DNA of 40,016 nt from Planctomycetales bacterium (GTDB lineage Bacteria > Planctomycetota > JAKEIC01): NCBI GenBank assembly GCA_022614695.1, contig JAKEIC010000208.1:1-40016 (forward strand), written 5' to 3'. A model generated the notes under the pieces. It was not told the DNA's origin and searched no databases. It saw nothing but the letters and a program-made list of their open reading frames with translations. How positions within the stretch are numbered: position 1 is the first letter of the stretch; each line of letters opens with the position of its first letter. Made by a program: the position numbers and the translations under genes. Positions 11,058 to 19,164 of the stretch are shown piece after piece.

Positions 11058-12460
11058 CGACCCTCTCCGACCTCGCAGATCCGCCGGTCGCGATCCTCGG
11101 CCTCGGGCGCGAGGGGCTCTCGACCTACCGGTTCTTCCGCTCGCGCTTCCCGGAGAAGAGGCTCGGGCTCCTCGATCGCCAGCCCCTCGACGCCGCGCCC
11201 GAGGAGGTGAGGCGGATCGTCGCCGGCGATCCCCTCGTCGAGCCCGCGCTCGGGGAGGGCTACCTCGGGGCGCTCTCCCGATACGCCGTCGCGGTGAAGA
11301 CGCCCGGGATCCCGCCGACGCTCCCGGAGATCCAGGCGGCCGTGGCCGGCGGGCTCCGGCTCACGTCCCAGGCCGCGATCTTCCTGGCCGAGTGTCCGGG
11401 GCGCGTGGTGGGGGTGACCGGCACCAAGGGGAAGTCCACGACCACGTCGCTCGTCCACGCGATGCTCCGCGAGGGGGGTCTCGACGCGACGCTCGTCGGG
11501 AACATCGGCATCCCGTTCCTCGACCACCTGGACGGGGCGGGTCCCCGGTCGGTCTTCGCGGCCGAGATGTCCTCCCACCAGCTCGAGGGTCTCGACCGGA
11601 GCCCCCACGTCGCCGTGATGCTCCCGCTCGCCCCCGAGCACCTGGACCACTACGGGACGGTGGAGGCCTACTACGCGGCCAAGGAGACGATCACGGGCCG
11701 GCAGGGGTTCGAGGACGTCTTCGCCTACGCCGCGGCGGACCCCGAGGTGCGGGCAATGGCGGCGCGGAGCCGGGCGCGGCCGGTCCCGGTGGCGCTCGAT
11801 CCGACCCCGGGGCTCGCGGCCTGGCGCGAGGGGGGCGACTTGGTGCTGGCCGGCACCCGCGGCGCGCCCGTCCCCTTCTGCAAGGCGGCCGACGTCCCCC
11901 TTCTCGGGGACCACAACCTCGGGAACGTCCTCCTCGCGGCCGCGGCCGCGAACGCCCTCGGAGTCGCGCCCGACGCCCTCGGGCGGGCGATCCGCGCGTT
12001 CCGGCCCTTGGCCCACCGCCTCGAGCCCGTGGGCGTCTACCGCGGGATCGCCTTCTTCAACGACTCGCTCGCGACGGTCCCCCACGCGACGGTCGCGGCC
12101 CTCGACGCCCTGGGCCCGCGCGTGAAGACGCTCCTCGCGGGCGGCTACGACCGCGGGCTCGACTTCGACGCCCTCGGGGCCGACCTGGCCCGCCGCGGGC
12201 TCCGGACCCTCCTCCTCTTCCCGACGACCGGCGAGAGGATCGCCGACGCGACCCGCGCCCACCCGGACGGGGTGCCCCTCCCCGAGTTCATCCATGTCGA
12301 GAGCATGGAGGCGGCCGTCGCCGAGGCCTTCCGGCGGACCGAGGCGGGCGAGATCTGCCTCCTCTCCCCGAGCAGCGCGAGCTTCGGCCTCTTCAAGGAC
12401 TATCGGGAGCGGGGCGAGGCCTTCCGGCGAGAGGTGGAGAGGCAGGGGAGCGGCGGCTAG
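11054..12460 (+). CDS. murD2: UDP-N-acetylmuramoyl-L-alanine--L-glutamate ligase (MurD2-type)
   Basis: A 468-residue Mur ligase. It has an N-terminal Rossmann-like domain (AILGLGREGLSTYRF, 13-27), the ATP P-loop GTKGKSTT (123-130), GNIGIPFLD, EMSSHQLEGL, the LAPEHLDHYG segment with catalytic His residues, GDHNLGNVLLA in the central domain, HRLEPVG and NDSLATVPHAT at the C-terminal domain junction, and LLSPSSASFGLF near the end. These are hallmarks of MurD. Because it overlaps murL by ATGA, it most likely adds L-Glu (the MurD2 reaction) rather than D-Glu; this substrate is inferred from context, and an ordinary D-Glu MurD cannot be excluded from sequence alone. Confidence 0.88.
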   Translation: MTTLSDLADPPVAILGLGREGLSTYRFFRSRFPEKRLGLLDRQPLDAAPEEVRRIVAGDPLVEPALGEGYLGALSRYAVAVKTPGIPPTLPEIQAAVAGGLRLTSQAAIFLAECPGRVVGVTGTKGKSTTTSLVHAMLREGGLDATLVGNIGIPFLDHLDGAGPRSVFAAEMSSHQLEGLDRSPHVAVMLPLAPEHLDHYGTVEAYYAAKETITGRQGFEDVFAYAAADPEVRAMAARSRARPVPVALDPTPGLAAWREGGDLVLAGTRGAPVPFCKAADVPLLGDHNLGNVLLAAAAANALGVAPDALGRAIRAFRPLAHRLEPVGVYRGIAFFNDSLATVPHATVAALDALGPRVKTLLAGGYDRGLDFDALGADLARRGLRTLLLFPTTGERIADATRAHPDGVPLPEFIHVESMEAAVAEAFRRTEAGEICLLSPSSASFGLFKDYRERGEAFRREVERQGSGG

Positions 12461-12497
12461 CCAGGCCGGGAGATCTTCTTGGGGATCGCCCGGTCCA

Positions 12498-12529
12498 CTC
12501 CGCCGGCCGAGCCGGAGGGACCGGCGGAG
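12498..12529. terminator. hairpin between convergent genes, possible bidirectional terminator
   Basis: CTCCGCCGG (12498-12506) and CCGGCGGAG (12521-12529) form a perfect 9-bp stem around a 14-nt loop. It lies between the end of murD2 (+) and the end of the four-helix-bundle gene (-). There is no T-tract, so the terminator role is inferred from position. Confidence 0.45.
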
Positions 12530-12550
12530 ATTCATGAAGGGAGGATCCCC

Positions 12551-12970
12551 CTACGGAGAACCGGCACCTCCTCCCTCGGCGCGCCGGATCAGGCCGGCGA
12601 TCAGCGCGGACAGCCGGCCGCAGAGCGACCGGACCCGGACTCGGGCCGGCTCCGCGCACGCCCGCCGGTGCCCGAGCAGCTCGCTCGCCGCGGAGACCTC
12701 GAGCACGGACCCCGCCGCGATGCGGAGGGTCCGAGCGCGGTCGGCCCCGCGGCGCCCCATCGCTTCCGCCAGGTTCAGGAGCCCGGACCCCGAGGCGCGG
12801 GTCGCCTGGTCGGCGAGCCACGCGTGGCCGCGGGGGACGTCGCGGACAACGGCGACGATCTCGCGGTCGAGTTCCAGGGCGACTCGCCAAGCGTCGAGAC
12901 GCTCGTGCGGGAGACCGTGCACCGGGCACGGTTCCGGACACGAGCACGGACGAGGATCGGACGGATTCAT
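12551..12970 (-). CDS. four-helix-bundle protein (S23/IVP family)
   Basis: A 139-residue protein of the family first described from open reading frames in 23S rRNA intervening sequences and related in fold to bAvd. After a Cys/Pro-rich N-terminus (PRPCSCPEPCPVHG) come the typical elements: RLDAWRVALELDREIVAVVRD, then QATRASGSGLLNLAEAMGR and a third amphipathic helix with SVLEVSAASELL. The start at 12970 is fixed by an excellent AAAGGAG seven bases upstream. The Cys-rich leader is unusual for the family and may bind metal. It is free-standing, with no rRNA or reverse transcriptase nearby. Upstream lies a peculiar hexamer-repeat region with hairpins. The function of free-standing members is unknown. 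Confidence 0.8.
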   Translation of the reverse strand: MNPSDPRPCSCPEPCPVHGLPHERLDAWRVALELDREIVAVVRDVPRGHAWLADQATRASGSGLLNLAEAMGRRGADRARTLRIAAGSVLEVSAASELLGHRRACAEPARVRVRSLCGRLSALIAGLIRRAEGGGAGSP

Positions 12971-13086
12971 GAGGATCTCCTTTCGAGGGACCGCACGCGG
13001 GCCCCTCACAACAAGTGGGGGCCCGTGGGCGGGCCCTCGAATTAGGAGATCGCCGTGCACGCGAGCCGACGCTCGAAGCCGAGATC

Positions 13087-13166
13087 GAGTCCGCGCCCGA
13101 GTCCGAGTCGGAGGGGTCCGTGCTCGGGTTCGTCCTCGCGACCGGACTCGGACTCGGACTCGGATC
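13087..13166. repeat. inverted hexamer arrays (GAGTCC / GGACTC)
   Basis: GAGTCC occurs at 13087 and 13099 with GAGTCG at 13105. The complementary hexamer GGACTC is repeated three times in tandem at 13144-13161, followed by GGATCC. The two arms can pair across a roughly 33-nt spacer. The block sits between the four-helix-bundle gene and the outer-membrane-like gene and seems non-coding. Confidence 0.6.
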
Positions 13167-13191
13167 CGGGATCGGAGCAACTCCGATCCCG
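13167..13191. terminator. perfect 11-bp hairpin, possible terminator of the upstream minus-strand gene
   Basis: CGGGATCGGAG, loop CAA, CTCCGATCCCG: an uninterrupted 11-bp stem with a 3-nt loop. It starts 21 bases beyond the stop codon of the minus-strand gene ending at 13212. No U-tract follows on either strand, so it may instead protect mRNA ends. Confidence 0.5.
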
Positions 13192-13211
13192 AAGAACTCC
13201 TGCCGGTCTGC

Positions 13212-14054
13212 CTAGATTCGGATCTCCACCACGGCGTACACCCCGAACAGCGTGAACCGCCCCTCGGCCCACGCCTGGCGGCCGAGGTCCAGCTCCTCGA
13301 CGTCCACGTGGAGGGCCCGGACCCCGCCGCCGATCGTCACGTTCCGGACGGGGACGAGATGGGCGGCGAGGCTCCCGTCCAGCCAGAGGCCGCGGAGATC
13401 GCCGTAGCTCCCCGCGAGGCCGGAGACGTCGCCGCGCACGAAGAGGAAGTCGGCGAGCGCGACCCGCGCCGCGAGCCCCGCGCACGGGAACGGGGCCTCG
13501 CCGCGGGCCCGGGTCCGGCCGTCGTCGTCGGCCACCGTCGCGTCGAAGCGGAGCCAGGCGGCCCCGACCATCGCGCCCGCCCGGACGCCGAGGAGGTCGA
13601 GCGGCATCCACGAGAGGGCGGCCCGCGCGTAGCGCAGGTCGAGCGCGGTCGAGAGCCACTCGCCGGCCGTGTAGGTCCGCCCGCCGTAGGAGACGCCGCG
13701 CCGGAGCTGCTCGTTCCCGTCGGAGCCGACCTCGAAGTATCCGGCGAGGACCGAGACCGAGCCCCCAAGCGACAGCCGGGCCACGGCCTCGGGGGTCCCC
13801 ACGCGCGTGTCGAGGTCGTACTCGCTCCCGAACTCGAGGAGCGTGCCCCGGAGGACCTCACCGGACGGATCGAGGTCGGAGACCCGCAGGTCCCCGTCCA
13901 GGGCGAGCCACCACCAGCGGATCTCGGCCGCGAGCGTCGGCTCGACGGAGGCCCGGCTCCCGCCCTCGTCCGCGCGGGCTGTGCCGCTCGCCGCCGCGAG
14001 CGCGATCCCCATCCCTGCGAGGAACCCCGACAAGAGGCGGCGACCTGCGAACAT
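13212..14054 (-). CDS. hypothetical outer-membrane beta-barrel-like protein
   Basis: A 280-residue exported protein. A Sec signal peptide (MFAGRRLLSGFLAGMGIALAA..., cleavage after TARA about residue 28) precedes a chain of short alternating segments such as AEIRWWWLALDG, VSVLAGYFEVG, LDLRYARAALSW and FGVYAVVEIRI, typical of small outer-membrane barrels, and the protein ends in a hydrophobic strand. GGAGG lies six bases before the ATG at 14054. Sequence similarity to a named family is not evident; it could serve as a porin-like or structural barrel. A strong hairpin follows the stop codon. Confidence 0.65.
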   Translation of the reverse strand: MFAGRRLLSGFLAGMGIALAAASGTARADEGGSRASVEPTLAAEIRWWWLALDGDLRVSDLDPSGEVLRGTLLEFGSEYDLDTRVGTPEAVARLSLGGSVSVLAGYFEVGSDGNEQLRRGVSYGGRTYTAGEWLSTALDLRYARAALSWMPLDLLGVRAGAMVGAAWLRFDATVADDDGRTRARGEAPFPCAGLAARVALADFLFVRGDVSGLAGSYGDLRGLWLDGSLAAHLVPVRNVTIGGGVRALHVDVEELDLGRQAWAEGRFTLFGVYAVVEIRI

Positions 14055-14215
14055 GCGGACCTCCGGGCGGCGCGGTCCCGCCCGGCGGGAGATCGTCCCG
14101 CGGGCCCGGGCACCTGAGAGGATCCGGGGGCGCCGCGAACGCGATCTGGTGCGGCAGGGGGGCGGCGAGTAGATTCCCCCCCCCGGCCGCTGAGAGCGGC
14201 GGAAAGGAACGGCCC

Positions 14216-14812
14216 ATGAACCGGACGACTCTCGTCCTCGGCGCGGTGGCGGCGGCCCTGGGAGTGGCGGCGACCCTCGGCGCGGAGCGCGCCCTTTCGC
14301 AGGAGGGCATGCCGGACGACAAGATGATGAAGGAGTGGCTCGAGATGAACGCGCCCGCCGCGCAGCACAAGAAGCTCGAGGCGCTCGTCGGGGAATGGGA
14401 AACGGTGACGTCGGTGATGGGCACGCCCGGCTCGAAGGGGTCGGCGAAGTTCGAGATGGAGATGGGGGGGCGGTGGCTGAAGCAGACCTACTCGGGCTCG
14501 ATGATGGGCACGCCGTTCACCGGCGTGGGCTACCTCGGCTTCGACCGGATCCGCGGCCGCTACGTCCAGATCTGGCTCGACACGCTGTCCACGGCGCCCT
14601 CGATCGCGTACGGCGACTTCGGGCAGGACGGGAAGGTCCTCCAGATGTTCGGCGAGATGGACGAGCCGCAGATGAAGATCTACGGGAAGACGGCCCGGTA
14701 CGTGCTCCGTCTCAAGTCCGCCGACCAGGTGATCTTCGAGGTCCACGACACGCACATCGGGGAGACGGGCACGAAGGTCTTCGACATGACGTACACGCGG
14801 AAGAAGAAGTAG
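14216..14812 (+). CDS. DUF1579 family protein, exported
   Basis: A 198-residue protein with a signal peptide (MNRTTLVLGAVAAALGVAATLGAERALSQ) followed by a DUF1579 domain: HKKLEALVGEWETVTSVMG, FEMEMGGRWLKQTYSGSMMGTPFTGVGYLGFD, YVQIWLDTLSTAPSIAYGDF, and a C-terminal VFDMTYTRKK. These lipocalin-like beta proteins of unknown function are common in environmental bacteria. GGAAAGGAA lies about 10 bases before ATG 14216, and a TAGATT box occurs about 40 bases upstream. It converges tightly (4 bp) with surE. Confidence 0.85.
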   Translation: MNRTTLVLGAVAAALGVAATLGAERALSQEGMPDDKMMKEWLEMNAPAAQHKKLEALVGEWETVTSVMGTPGSKGSAKFEMEMGGRWLKQTYSGSMMGTPFTGVGYLGFDRIRGRYVQIWLDTLSTAPSIAYGDFGQDGKVLQMFGEMDEPQMKIYGKTARYVLRLKSADQVIFEVHDTHIGETGTKVFDMTYTRKKK

Positions 14813-14816
14813 CGGC

Positions 14817-15617
14817 TCAGACCCCGAGAGCGCGGAGTACGGCCGCGGCGTCGAGAGCCCCGTCGGGCGAGACGAAGGCGGCGCGGAGCGGCGTCACCGA
14901 AACGCAGCCCTGGCGGAGCGCCTCGATGTCGGAGTCCTCGCCCCACCCCTCGCGGCGGAGGGTCCCGGTCATCCGGTAGATCCGGCCCTGGTCGGGAGCG
15001 GCGGGGTCGGGCGCCACCTCGTAGCGCTCCTCCCACGCGGCGGGGGACTGCGTCGTGAGCCGCACTCCCTTGAGCTGGCCCGCCGGGAGGGGCGGCACGT
15101 TCACGTTCAGGATCGTCCCCCCGGGGACGAGCCCGCCGAGGAGGGCGCTCGCGACCCGGGCACCGACGGCGGCCGCCGGGGCGAAGTCGAGGGGCGGCTT
15201 CTTCGCGTCGAGCGAGATCGCGGCCGCGGGGATCCCGAGGATTGCCGCCTCGAGCGCGGCGCCGACGGTCCCCGAGTAGAAGAGGTTCACTCCGACGTTC
15301 AGCCCGCGGTTCACGCCCGCGAGGACGGCCGCCGGCCTCCGCGGGAGCATCGAGAGGACGGCGATCTTCACGCAGTCGGCGGGAGTCCCCTCGACCGCGG
15401 TCGCCGGCCGCCCGTCGGCGAGCTGCGTCGGCCGCACGCGGACCGGGTCCCAGATCGTGAGCGCGTGCGAGACCCCGCTCCGCTCCGTGGTCGGCGCCAC
15501 CACCACGACCTGCCCAAGGGGCCGGAGCGCCCCCGCGAGCGCCGCGAGCCCGACGCTTTCGACGCCGTCGTCGTTCGTGACGAGGAGGAGGGGCGCCGTG
15601 GGGGACGGGGCGGGCAC
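14817..15617 (-). CDS. surE: 5'/3'-nucleotidase SurE
   Basis: A 266-residue SurE phosphatase, which dephosphorylates nucleoside 5'- and 3'-monophosphates in the cytoplasm in a divalent-metal-dependent manner. The metal-binding motif NDDG (15-18) is intact, with APTTERSGVSHALT, VEGTPADCVKIAV, GVNRGLNVGVNLFYSGTVGAALEAAILGIPAAAISL and NVNVPP all in family order. Length is normal. The start is GTG 15617, six bases after a TAGAAT box on the same strand, so the mRNA is probably leaderless. It is divergent from the beta-helix lipoprotein gene, with the two -10 boxes almost touching. Confidence 0.93.
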   Translation of the reverse strand: MPAPSPTAPLLLVTNDDGVESVGLAALAGALRPLGQVVVVAPTTERSGVSHALTIWDPVRVRPTQLADGRPATAVEGTPADCVKIAVLSMLPRRPAAVLAGVNRGLNVGVNLFYSGTVGAALEAAILGIPAAAISLDAKKPPLDFAPAAAVGARVASALLGGLVPGGTILNVNVPPLPAGQLKGVRLTTQSPAAWEERYEVAPDPAAPDQGRIYRMTGTLRREGWGEDSDIEALRQGCVSVTPLRAAFVSPDGALDAAAVLRALGV

Positions 15618-15623
15618 GGCGGG

Positions 15624-15675
15624 ATTCTATAGACTCGCCCGCTCCTTGCGCCCGCGGTTGACGCGGGCGTAGACT
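15624..15675. promoter_or_regulatory. divergent promoters of surE and the beta-helix lipoprotein
   Basis: Minus strand: TAGAAT (15629-15624) lies six bases before the surE GTG, predicting a leaderless transcript. Plus strand: TTGCGC (15646-15651), 18-bp spacer, TAGACT (15670-15675), 12 bases before GTG 15688. An additional TAGACT occurs on the plus strand at 15629-15634. Confidence 0.5.
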
Positions 15676-15687
15676 TGCCGCCGCGCC

Positions 15688-16773
15688 GTGAACGACGGAC
15701 GACTCGGCACCAGGCGAAGTTTCGACGCCGCGTCGCCGCGTCGCCGCGTCGCCGCGCCAGTCGGTCTGCCCCTCCTTCTCGCGTTCGCCCGCGGCTCGGC
15801 CCTGCTCGCCGCAGGCTGCTCGGCCTACGGCTACGACCCCGAGGCGGCGACGCGGCGCCACGAGCAGACGCCCGAGACGGCGGGCACGATCACGAACGAA
15901 CGCACGAAGGCCGTGTACCGCACGATCCTCGAGGCGGTCGAGGGGGCCGCGCCCGGCGACGCTCTGGACCTCGCCCCCGGGACGCACACGGTGAACGAGA
16001 CGATCACCGTCTCGAAGCCGCTGCGGCTCCGCGGGGCGGGCTGGACGCGGACCCGGATCGAGCTCCGGTACGACGCCGTCCTCCGGGTCCGGGGGGTCCC
16101 CGAGGGCGAGGTGCGCGGCGTCTCGATCGTGCGCGTGCACCGCCAGGCCCCTTTCGCCGGCGACGTCCTCCTCCTCGAGGACTGCTCGGCGACGGTGGCC
16201 GAGTGCTACCTCGCCGGCGCCGGTGAGGACCTGGCCTTCCCCCACTTCGCAGGGCTCCACGTGGGCGGCGACTGTCGCGGATCGAGCATCGAGCGGAACG
16301 TGATCGCCGGGAACCAGGTCGGGATCTACCTCGACACCGGCTCCGCCTGCGGCCGGATCGTCTCGAACACCGTCGTCGGGAACTCCCGGGCCGTGTTCGA
16401 CCGGCGCGTCTACGACCAGGCCGAGACGGCGGGCATCGTGGAGTTCGCCGAGAACATCGTGGCTTACAACCTCGAGGCGGGGGAGTGGTACGAGGAGAAG
16501 GCCGACCTCCGGAAGACGAACGGCGTCTACGGGAACGGCGGCCCCGCTCCGCGCGGCCCGTTCCACGAGGCCGCGCCCTACTTCGCGGCGCCCGGCTCGC
16601 TCGACTTCCGGCTCCGGCCCACCTCGGCGCTCGCGAAGGCGGGCCGATCCGGCGGCGCCCTCGGCGCGGTCGGGACGGAGGGGGCGGCGGCCGCGGCGGC
16701 GCCCCCTCCGCGGCGCGCGGCTTCGCCCGAGCCGGCGCCGCGCGAGCCCGCGACGTCGGGCCGGCCGAAGTAG
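15688..16773 (+). CDS. right-handed parallel beta-helix lipoprotein
   Basis: A 361-residue protein starting at GTG 15688. A basic N-terminus and hydrophobic segment end at LLAAGC (Cys44), a lipoprotein-type site. Residues about 75-250 form pectate-lyase-like beta-helix coils: YRTILEAVEGAAPGDALDLAPGTHTVNETITVSKPLRLRG is the classic entry coil, followed by coils such as VAECYLAG, SSIERNVIAGNQVGIYLDTGS and GRIVSNTVVGNSRAVF. The tail is Ala/Pro-rich. Substrate or enzymatic activity is not evident. An 8-bp repeat (CGCCGCGT, three copies plus a near copy, 15726-15757) lies inside codons 13-24; a change in copy number would shift the frame. The last base of its stop codon is the first base of the downstream transporter start. 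Confidence 0.78.
   Translation: MNDGRLGTRRSFDAASPRRRVAAPVGLPLLLAFARGSALLAAGCSAYGYDPEAATRRHEQTPETAGTITNERTKAVYRTILEAVEGAAPGDALDLAPGTHTVNETITVSKPLRLRGAGWTRTRIELRYDAVLRVRGVPEGEVRGVSIVRVHRQAPFAGDVLLLEDCSATVAECYLAGAGEDLAFPHFAGLHVGGDCRGSSIERNVIAGNQVGIYLDTGSACGRIVSNTVVGNSRAVFDRRVYDQAETAGIVEFAENIVAYNLEAGEWYEEKADLRKTNGVYGNGGPAPRGPFHEAAPYFAAPGSLDFRLRPTSALAKAGRSGGALGAVGTEGAAAAAAPPPRRAASPEPAPREPATSGRPK
15726..15757 (+). repeat. 8-bp tandem repeat CGCCGCGT within a coding start region
   Basis: Three perfect copies (15726-15733, 15734-15741, 15742-15749) and one copy with a single mismatch (15750-15757). The unit length is not a multiple of three and lies in the first 25 codons of the beta-helix lipoprotein gene. 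Confidence 0.7.
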
Positions 16774-18038
16774 TGGAGATCCGGGAACTCCCCGCCGCGG
16801 CTCGGGCCACTTTCCGCGGCGACGTCCTGTTCGGCGCCTCGACCGGGATCCTCTACGGGATGCTCTACTCGGCCGACGGCTTCGACAAGACCCTCCTCCA
16901 CGCGAGCGACCGCGAGATCTACCTGATCAGCATGTCGCAGAGCGTGGGGCTCCTCCTCTCGCTCCTCGTCGGGGCCTTCGTCGAGGGCCGGCGCAAGGTC
17001 CCGTTCGTCGTCGGCCCGGAGGCCGTGGCGCGGGGCCTGCTCCTCGCGATCGCGTTCGCGAGCACGTCGCCCACGTTCACGGCGCTCGTCTGCCTCGCCT
17101 TCGCGCTCGACGGGATCACCGAGCCCGCGAAGATCGCCCTCTACCGGCGCAACTACCCGGACTCGGCGCGGGGCGCGATCGTCGGGCGCGTTCGGGCGGT
17201 GCGGGGGCTCGCGTGGCTCGTCACGGCGGGGGTCGCCGCGTTGGCCGTGCGGGAGCGGCCCGAGGCCTACCGATGGCTCTACCCCGCGGCCGGGGTCCTC
17301 GGGATGCTCGGGTGCCTCGCCTTCTCGCGCATCCCCGAGAGCCACTTCTCGCTCGAGAAGCCGCCGCCGATCCGGACGACACTCCGCAAGGCCGCGGGGC
17401 TCCTCGTCCACGACCGGGGGTTCGCCTCCTTCATGGCGCTCTGGTTCGTGTTCGGGTTCTCCCAGCTCATGACCCGGCCGCTCATCGTGATCCTGCTGGC
17501 CTCCGTCGTGGAGCCGCTGGGGAAGGGCCCGGCCGCGTTCCACGCGGCCATCCTGCTCTCCGTCGTCCCCCAGGTGATCTGGATCGCGACGTCCACGCTC
17601 TGGGGGGGCGTCCTCGACCGCCACGGCCCGGTCCGGATGCGCGGGTCGCTCAACATCGTGTGGGCGGTCTCGCCGTTCCTGTGGGCGTTCGCCCCCGTGC
17701 TGCCGGCCTTCTACGTCGCGCAGTGCTTCCAGGGGGTCGCGCAGGGCGGCACCCAGCTCGTCTGGGCGCTCGGCGTCCTCCCCTACGCGAAGAAGGCCGA
17801 GGACGCCCCCCTCTACATGGGGGTCCACGCGACCCTCACCGGGATCCGCGGGCTCCTCGCGCCGCTCACCGCGGCGGGGCTCTCTTACGCGATCGGGACC
17901 CCGGCAACCCTCGTCATCGCCGGCTCGCTCATGGCCGCGAGCGGCGTGGCGACCCTCCTCTTCGTGGACCCGCGCGAGGGGGCGCCGGCGGCGGAGCCGG
18001 GCGGCAAGCCTGCCGAGCCGGCCCGCAGCGCGGCGTAG
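16773..18038 (+). CDS. MFS-type transporter
   Basis: A 421-residue integral membrane protein with about 12 hydrophobic segments and the Major Facilitator pattern: an acidic/basic short loop after the second helix (FVEGRRKVPF), a central hydrophilic loop around ESHFSLEKPPPIRTTLRKA (about residues 190-210), and a second-half loop GGVLDRHGPVRMRGS that mirrors the loop 2-3 motif. The start is GTG 16773, overlapping the upstream TAG by one base (TAGTG), so it is translationally coupled to the beta-helix lipoprotein. The transported substrate is not identifiable. It ends convergently four bases before the HEAT-repeat gene. Confidence 0.82.
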   Translation: MEIRELPAAARATFRGDVLFGASTGILYGMLYSADGFDKTLLHASDREIYLISMSQSVGLLLSLLVGAFVEGRRKVPFVVGPEAVARGLLLAIAFASTSPTFTALVCLAFALDGITEPAKIALYRRNYPDSARGAIVGRVRAVRGLAWLVTAGVAALAVRERPEAYRWLYPAAGVLGMLGCLAFSRIPESHFSLEKPPPIRTTLRKAAGLLVHDRGFASFMALWFVFGFSQLMTRPLIVILLASVVEPLGKGPAAFHAAILLSVVPQVIWIATSTLWGGVLDRHGPVRMRGSLNIVWAVSPFLWAFAPVLPAFYVAQCFQGVAQGGTQLVWALGVLPYAKKAEDAPLYMGVHATLTGIRGLLAPLTAAGLSYAIGTPATLVIAGSLMAASGVATLLFVDPREGAPAAEPGGKPAEPARSAA

Positions 18039-18041
18039 AGC

Positions 18042-18884
18042 CTACTTCTTCTCTTCCTTCTTCTCGGACTCCGGCTGCGGAACCCGGAACGTCGCCTTGT
18101 TGTTCTTCCACCAGCCCCGCCACTCGGTGGACTTCGTGTAGCCCATCTTCGTGATGGCCTGGAGGGTCCTCTGGATCGGCTCGAGGACCATCTTGATCCG
18201 CTCGGCGCGCTTCGAGTCCACGCTGCCGCCGGCCCCGTAGCCCGCGCCGCCCGAGGAGGAGTAGCCGCTGGAGTCGGCCCCGGAGGAGCCGTCGCCGCCG
18301 TTCCCCTTCGGCGCCCACTCGAGCTTCGTCAGCTCCGAGATGAGCGGCTCGATCGAGGACTCGTGCTTCGCCGTGGCGAGCGCCTCGACGGCGGCCTTCG
18401 CCACGGAGTTGTCCTTGCTCTTCACGAGGGGGACGAGGCTCCCGACCACGCGCACGTCGCCGGTCTTGCCGAGCGCCTTCGCGACCTCGGCCTGGAGCCC
18501 CGGCCGGGACCCGGACGCCCCGAGCGCACCCAGGAGCGCCTGGATTGCCGGGCCACGCTCCTTCGCGGGGATCGCGCCGGCGACCTCGCCCACCGCGCCG
18601 GCCGCGGCGCCCGCCACCTCCGGGTCGGCGTGGCCGAGGAACCGGGCGAGCGGCCTCACGACGTCCTTGTGCGACGCCTCCGCCAGCGTGCCGATCGCCC
18701 CGATGAGCTTTCCCCGATTCGCGTCCTTCACGGCCGCCTCGAAGGCGATGATCATCGCCGCCACGTCCTTCACCGCCGCGCCCTCCGCCCTCGGAGTCTC
18801 GGCCGGCTTCGGGTCGTCGGCGAGCGCCGGACCGCCGACCGCCATCGCCACCGCCAGGGCCCCCGCGATCTTCCCTCTGTTCAT
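18042..18884 (-). CDS. exported HEAT-repeat protein with Gly/Ser-rich linker
   Basis: A 280-residue protein with a signal peptide (MNRGKIAGALAVAMAVGGPALA). Residues about 45-190 contain at least four HEAT-like helical repeats (for example DVVRPLARFLGHADPEVAGAAAGAVGEVA, AEVAKALGKTGDVRVVGSLVPLVKSKDNSVAKAAVEALA, SIEPLISELTKLEW). A flexible Gly/Ser/Asp/Tyr-rich stretch (about 198-222) follows, then a basic region with WRGWWKNNKATF, reminiscent of a DNA- or peptidoglycan-proximal tail often seen in HEAT proteins of environmental genomes. It ends in a Lys/Glu run. The start at 18884 is chosen over the in-frame start at 19019 because of the signal peptide and an AGGGAAG just upstream. Role unknown; probably protein binding. 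Confidence 0.75.
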   Translation of the reverse strand: MNRGKIAGALAVAMAVGGPALADDPKPAETPRAEGAAVKDVAAMIIAFEAAVKDANRGKLIGAIGTLAEASHKDVVRPLARFLGHADPEVAGAAAGAVGEVAGAIPAKERGPAIQALLGALGASGSRPGLQAEVAKALGKTGDVRVVGSLVPLVKSKDNSVAKAAVEALATAKHESSIEPLISELTKLEWAPKGNGGDGSSGADSSGYSSSGGAGYGAGGSVDSKRAERIKMVLEPIQRTLQAITKMGYTKSTEWRGWWKNNKATFRVPQPESEKKEEKK

Positions 18885-19164
18885 CTTCCCTCTTCCGCCG
18901 GACTCCCGGCTCTGTCTCCCCGGGGGGATTCGACGCCCGACTCGTCCGCCGGTTCCCTCTGACGACCGGCTCGCCGCGACACTCCCGCGCGATTCGTCCG
19001 ACCCGTCCCTCAGGAGCAACTGCCGGACCGCGAGGGGAGTTTGTCGGGCTGCCGAGGGGGAACATGTTCGCCGCCCGCTCGAAGGTGGAGGGGATCGGCC
19101 TCCTGCGCCCCCGCGTCGAAAGAGAACTACGACGGAGGCTCGAGGAAAGTTCCAGCGCCTCCGG
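18885..19164. other. intergenic region between the HEAT-repeat gene and dgt
   Basis: This 280-bp stretch has no supported gene. It should contain the promoter of the minus-strand HEAT-repeat gene and the terminator of dgt. GGAGGC and GCCTCC can pair just beyond the dgt stop codon, but I see no strong box pair. Confidence 0.4.

Noticed and set aside
12551-13180. Longer version of the four-helix-bundle gene including the hexamer repeats
   Set aside because: The extension is Arg/Val low-complexity, and a strong AAAGGAG fixes the start at 12970.
12551-13211. Diversity-generating retroelement (the four-helix-bundle gene could be an Avd-like accessory)
   Set aside because: No reverse transcriptase, template repeat or variable repeat is visible; the hexamer array is not a template/variable pair.
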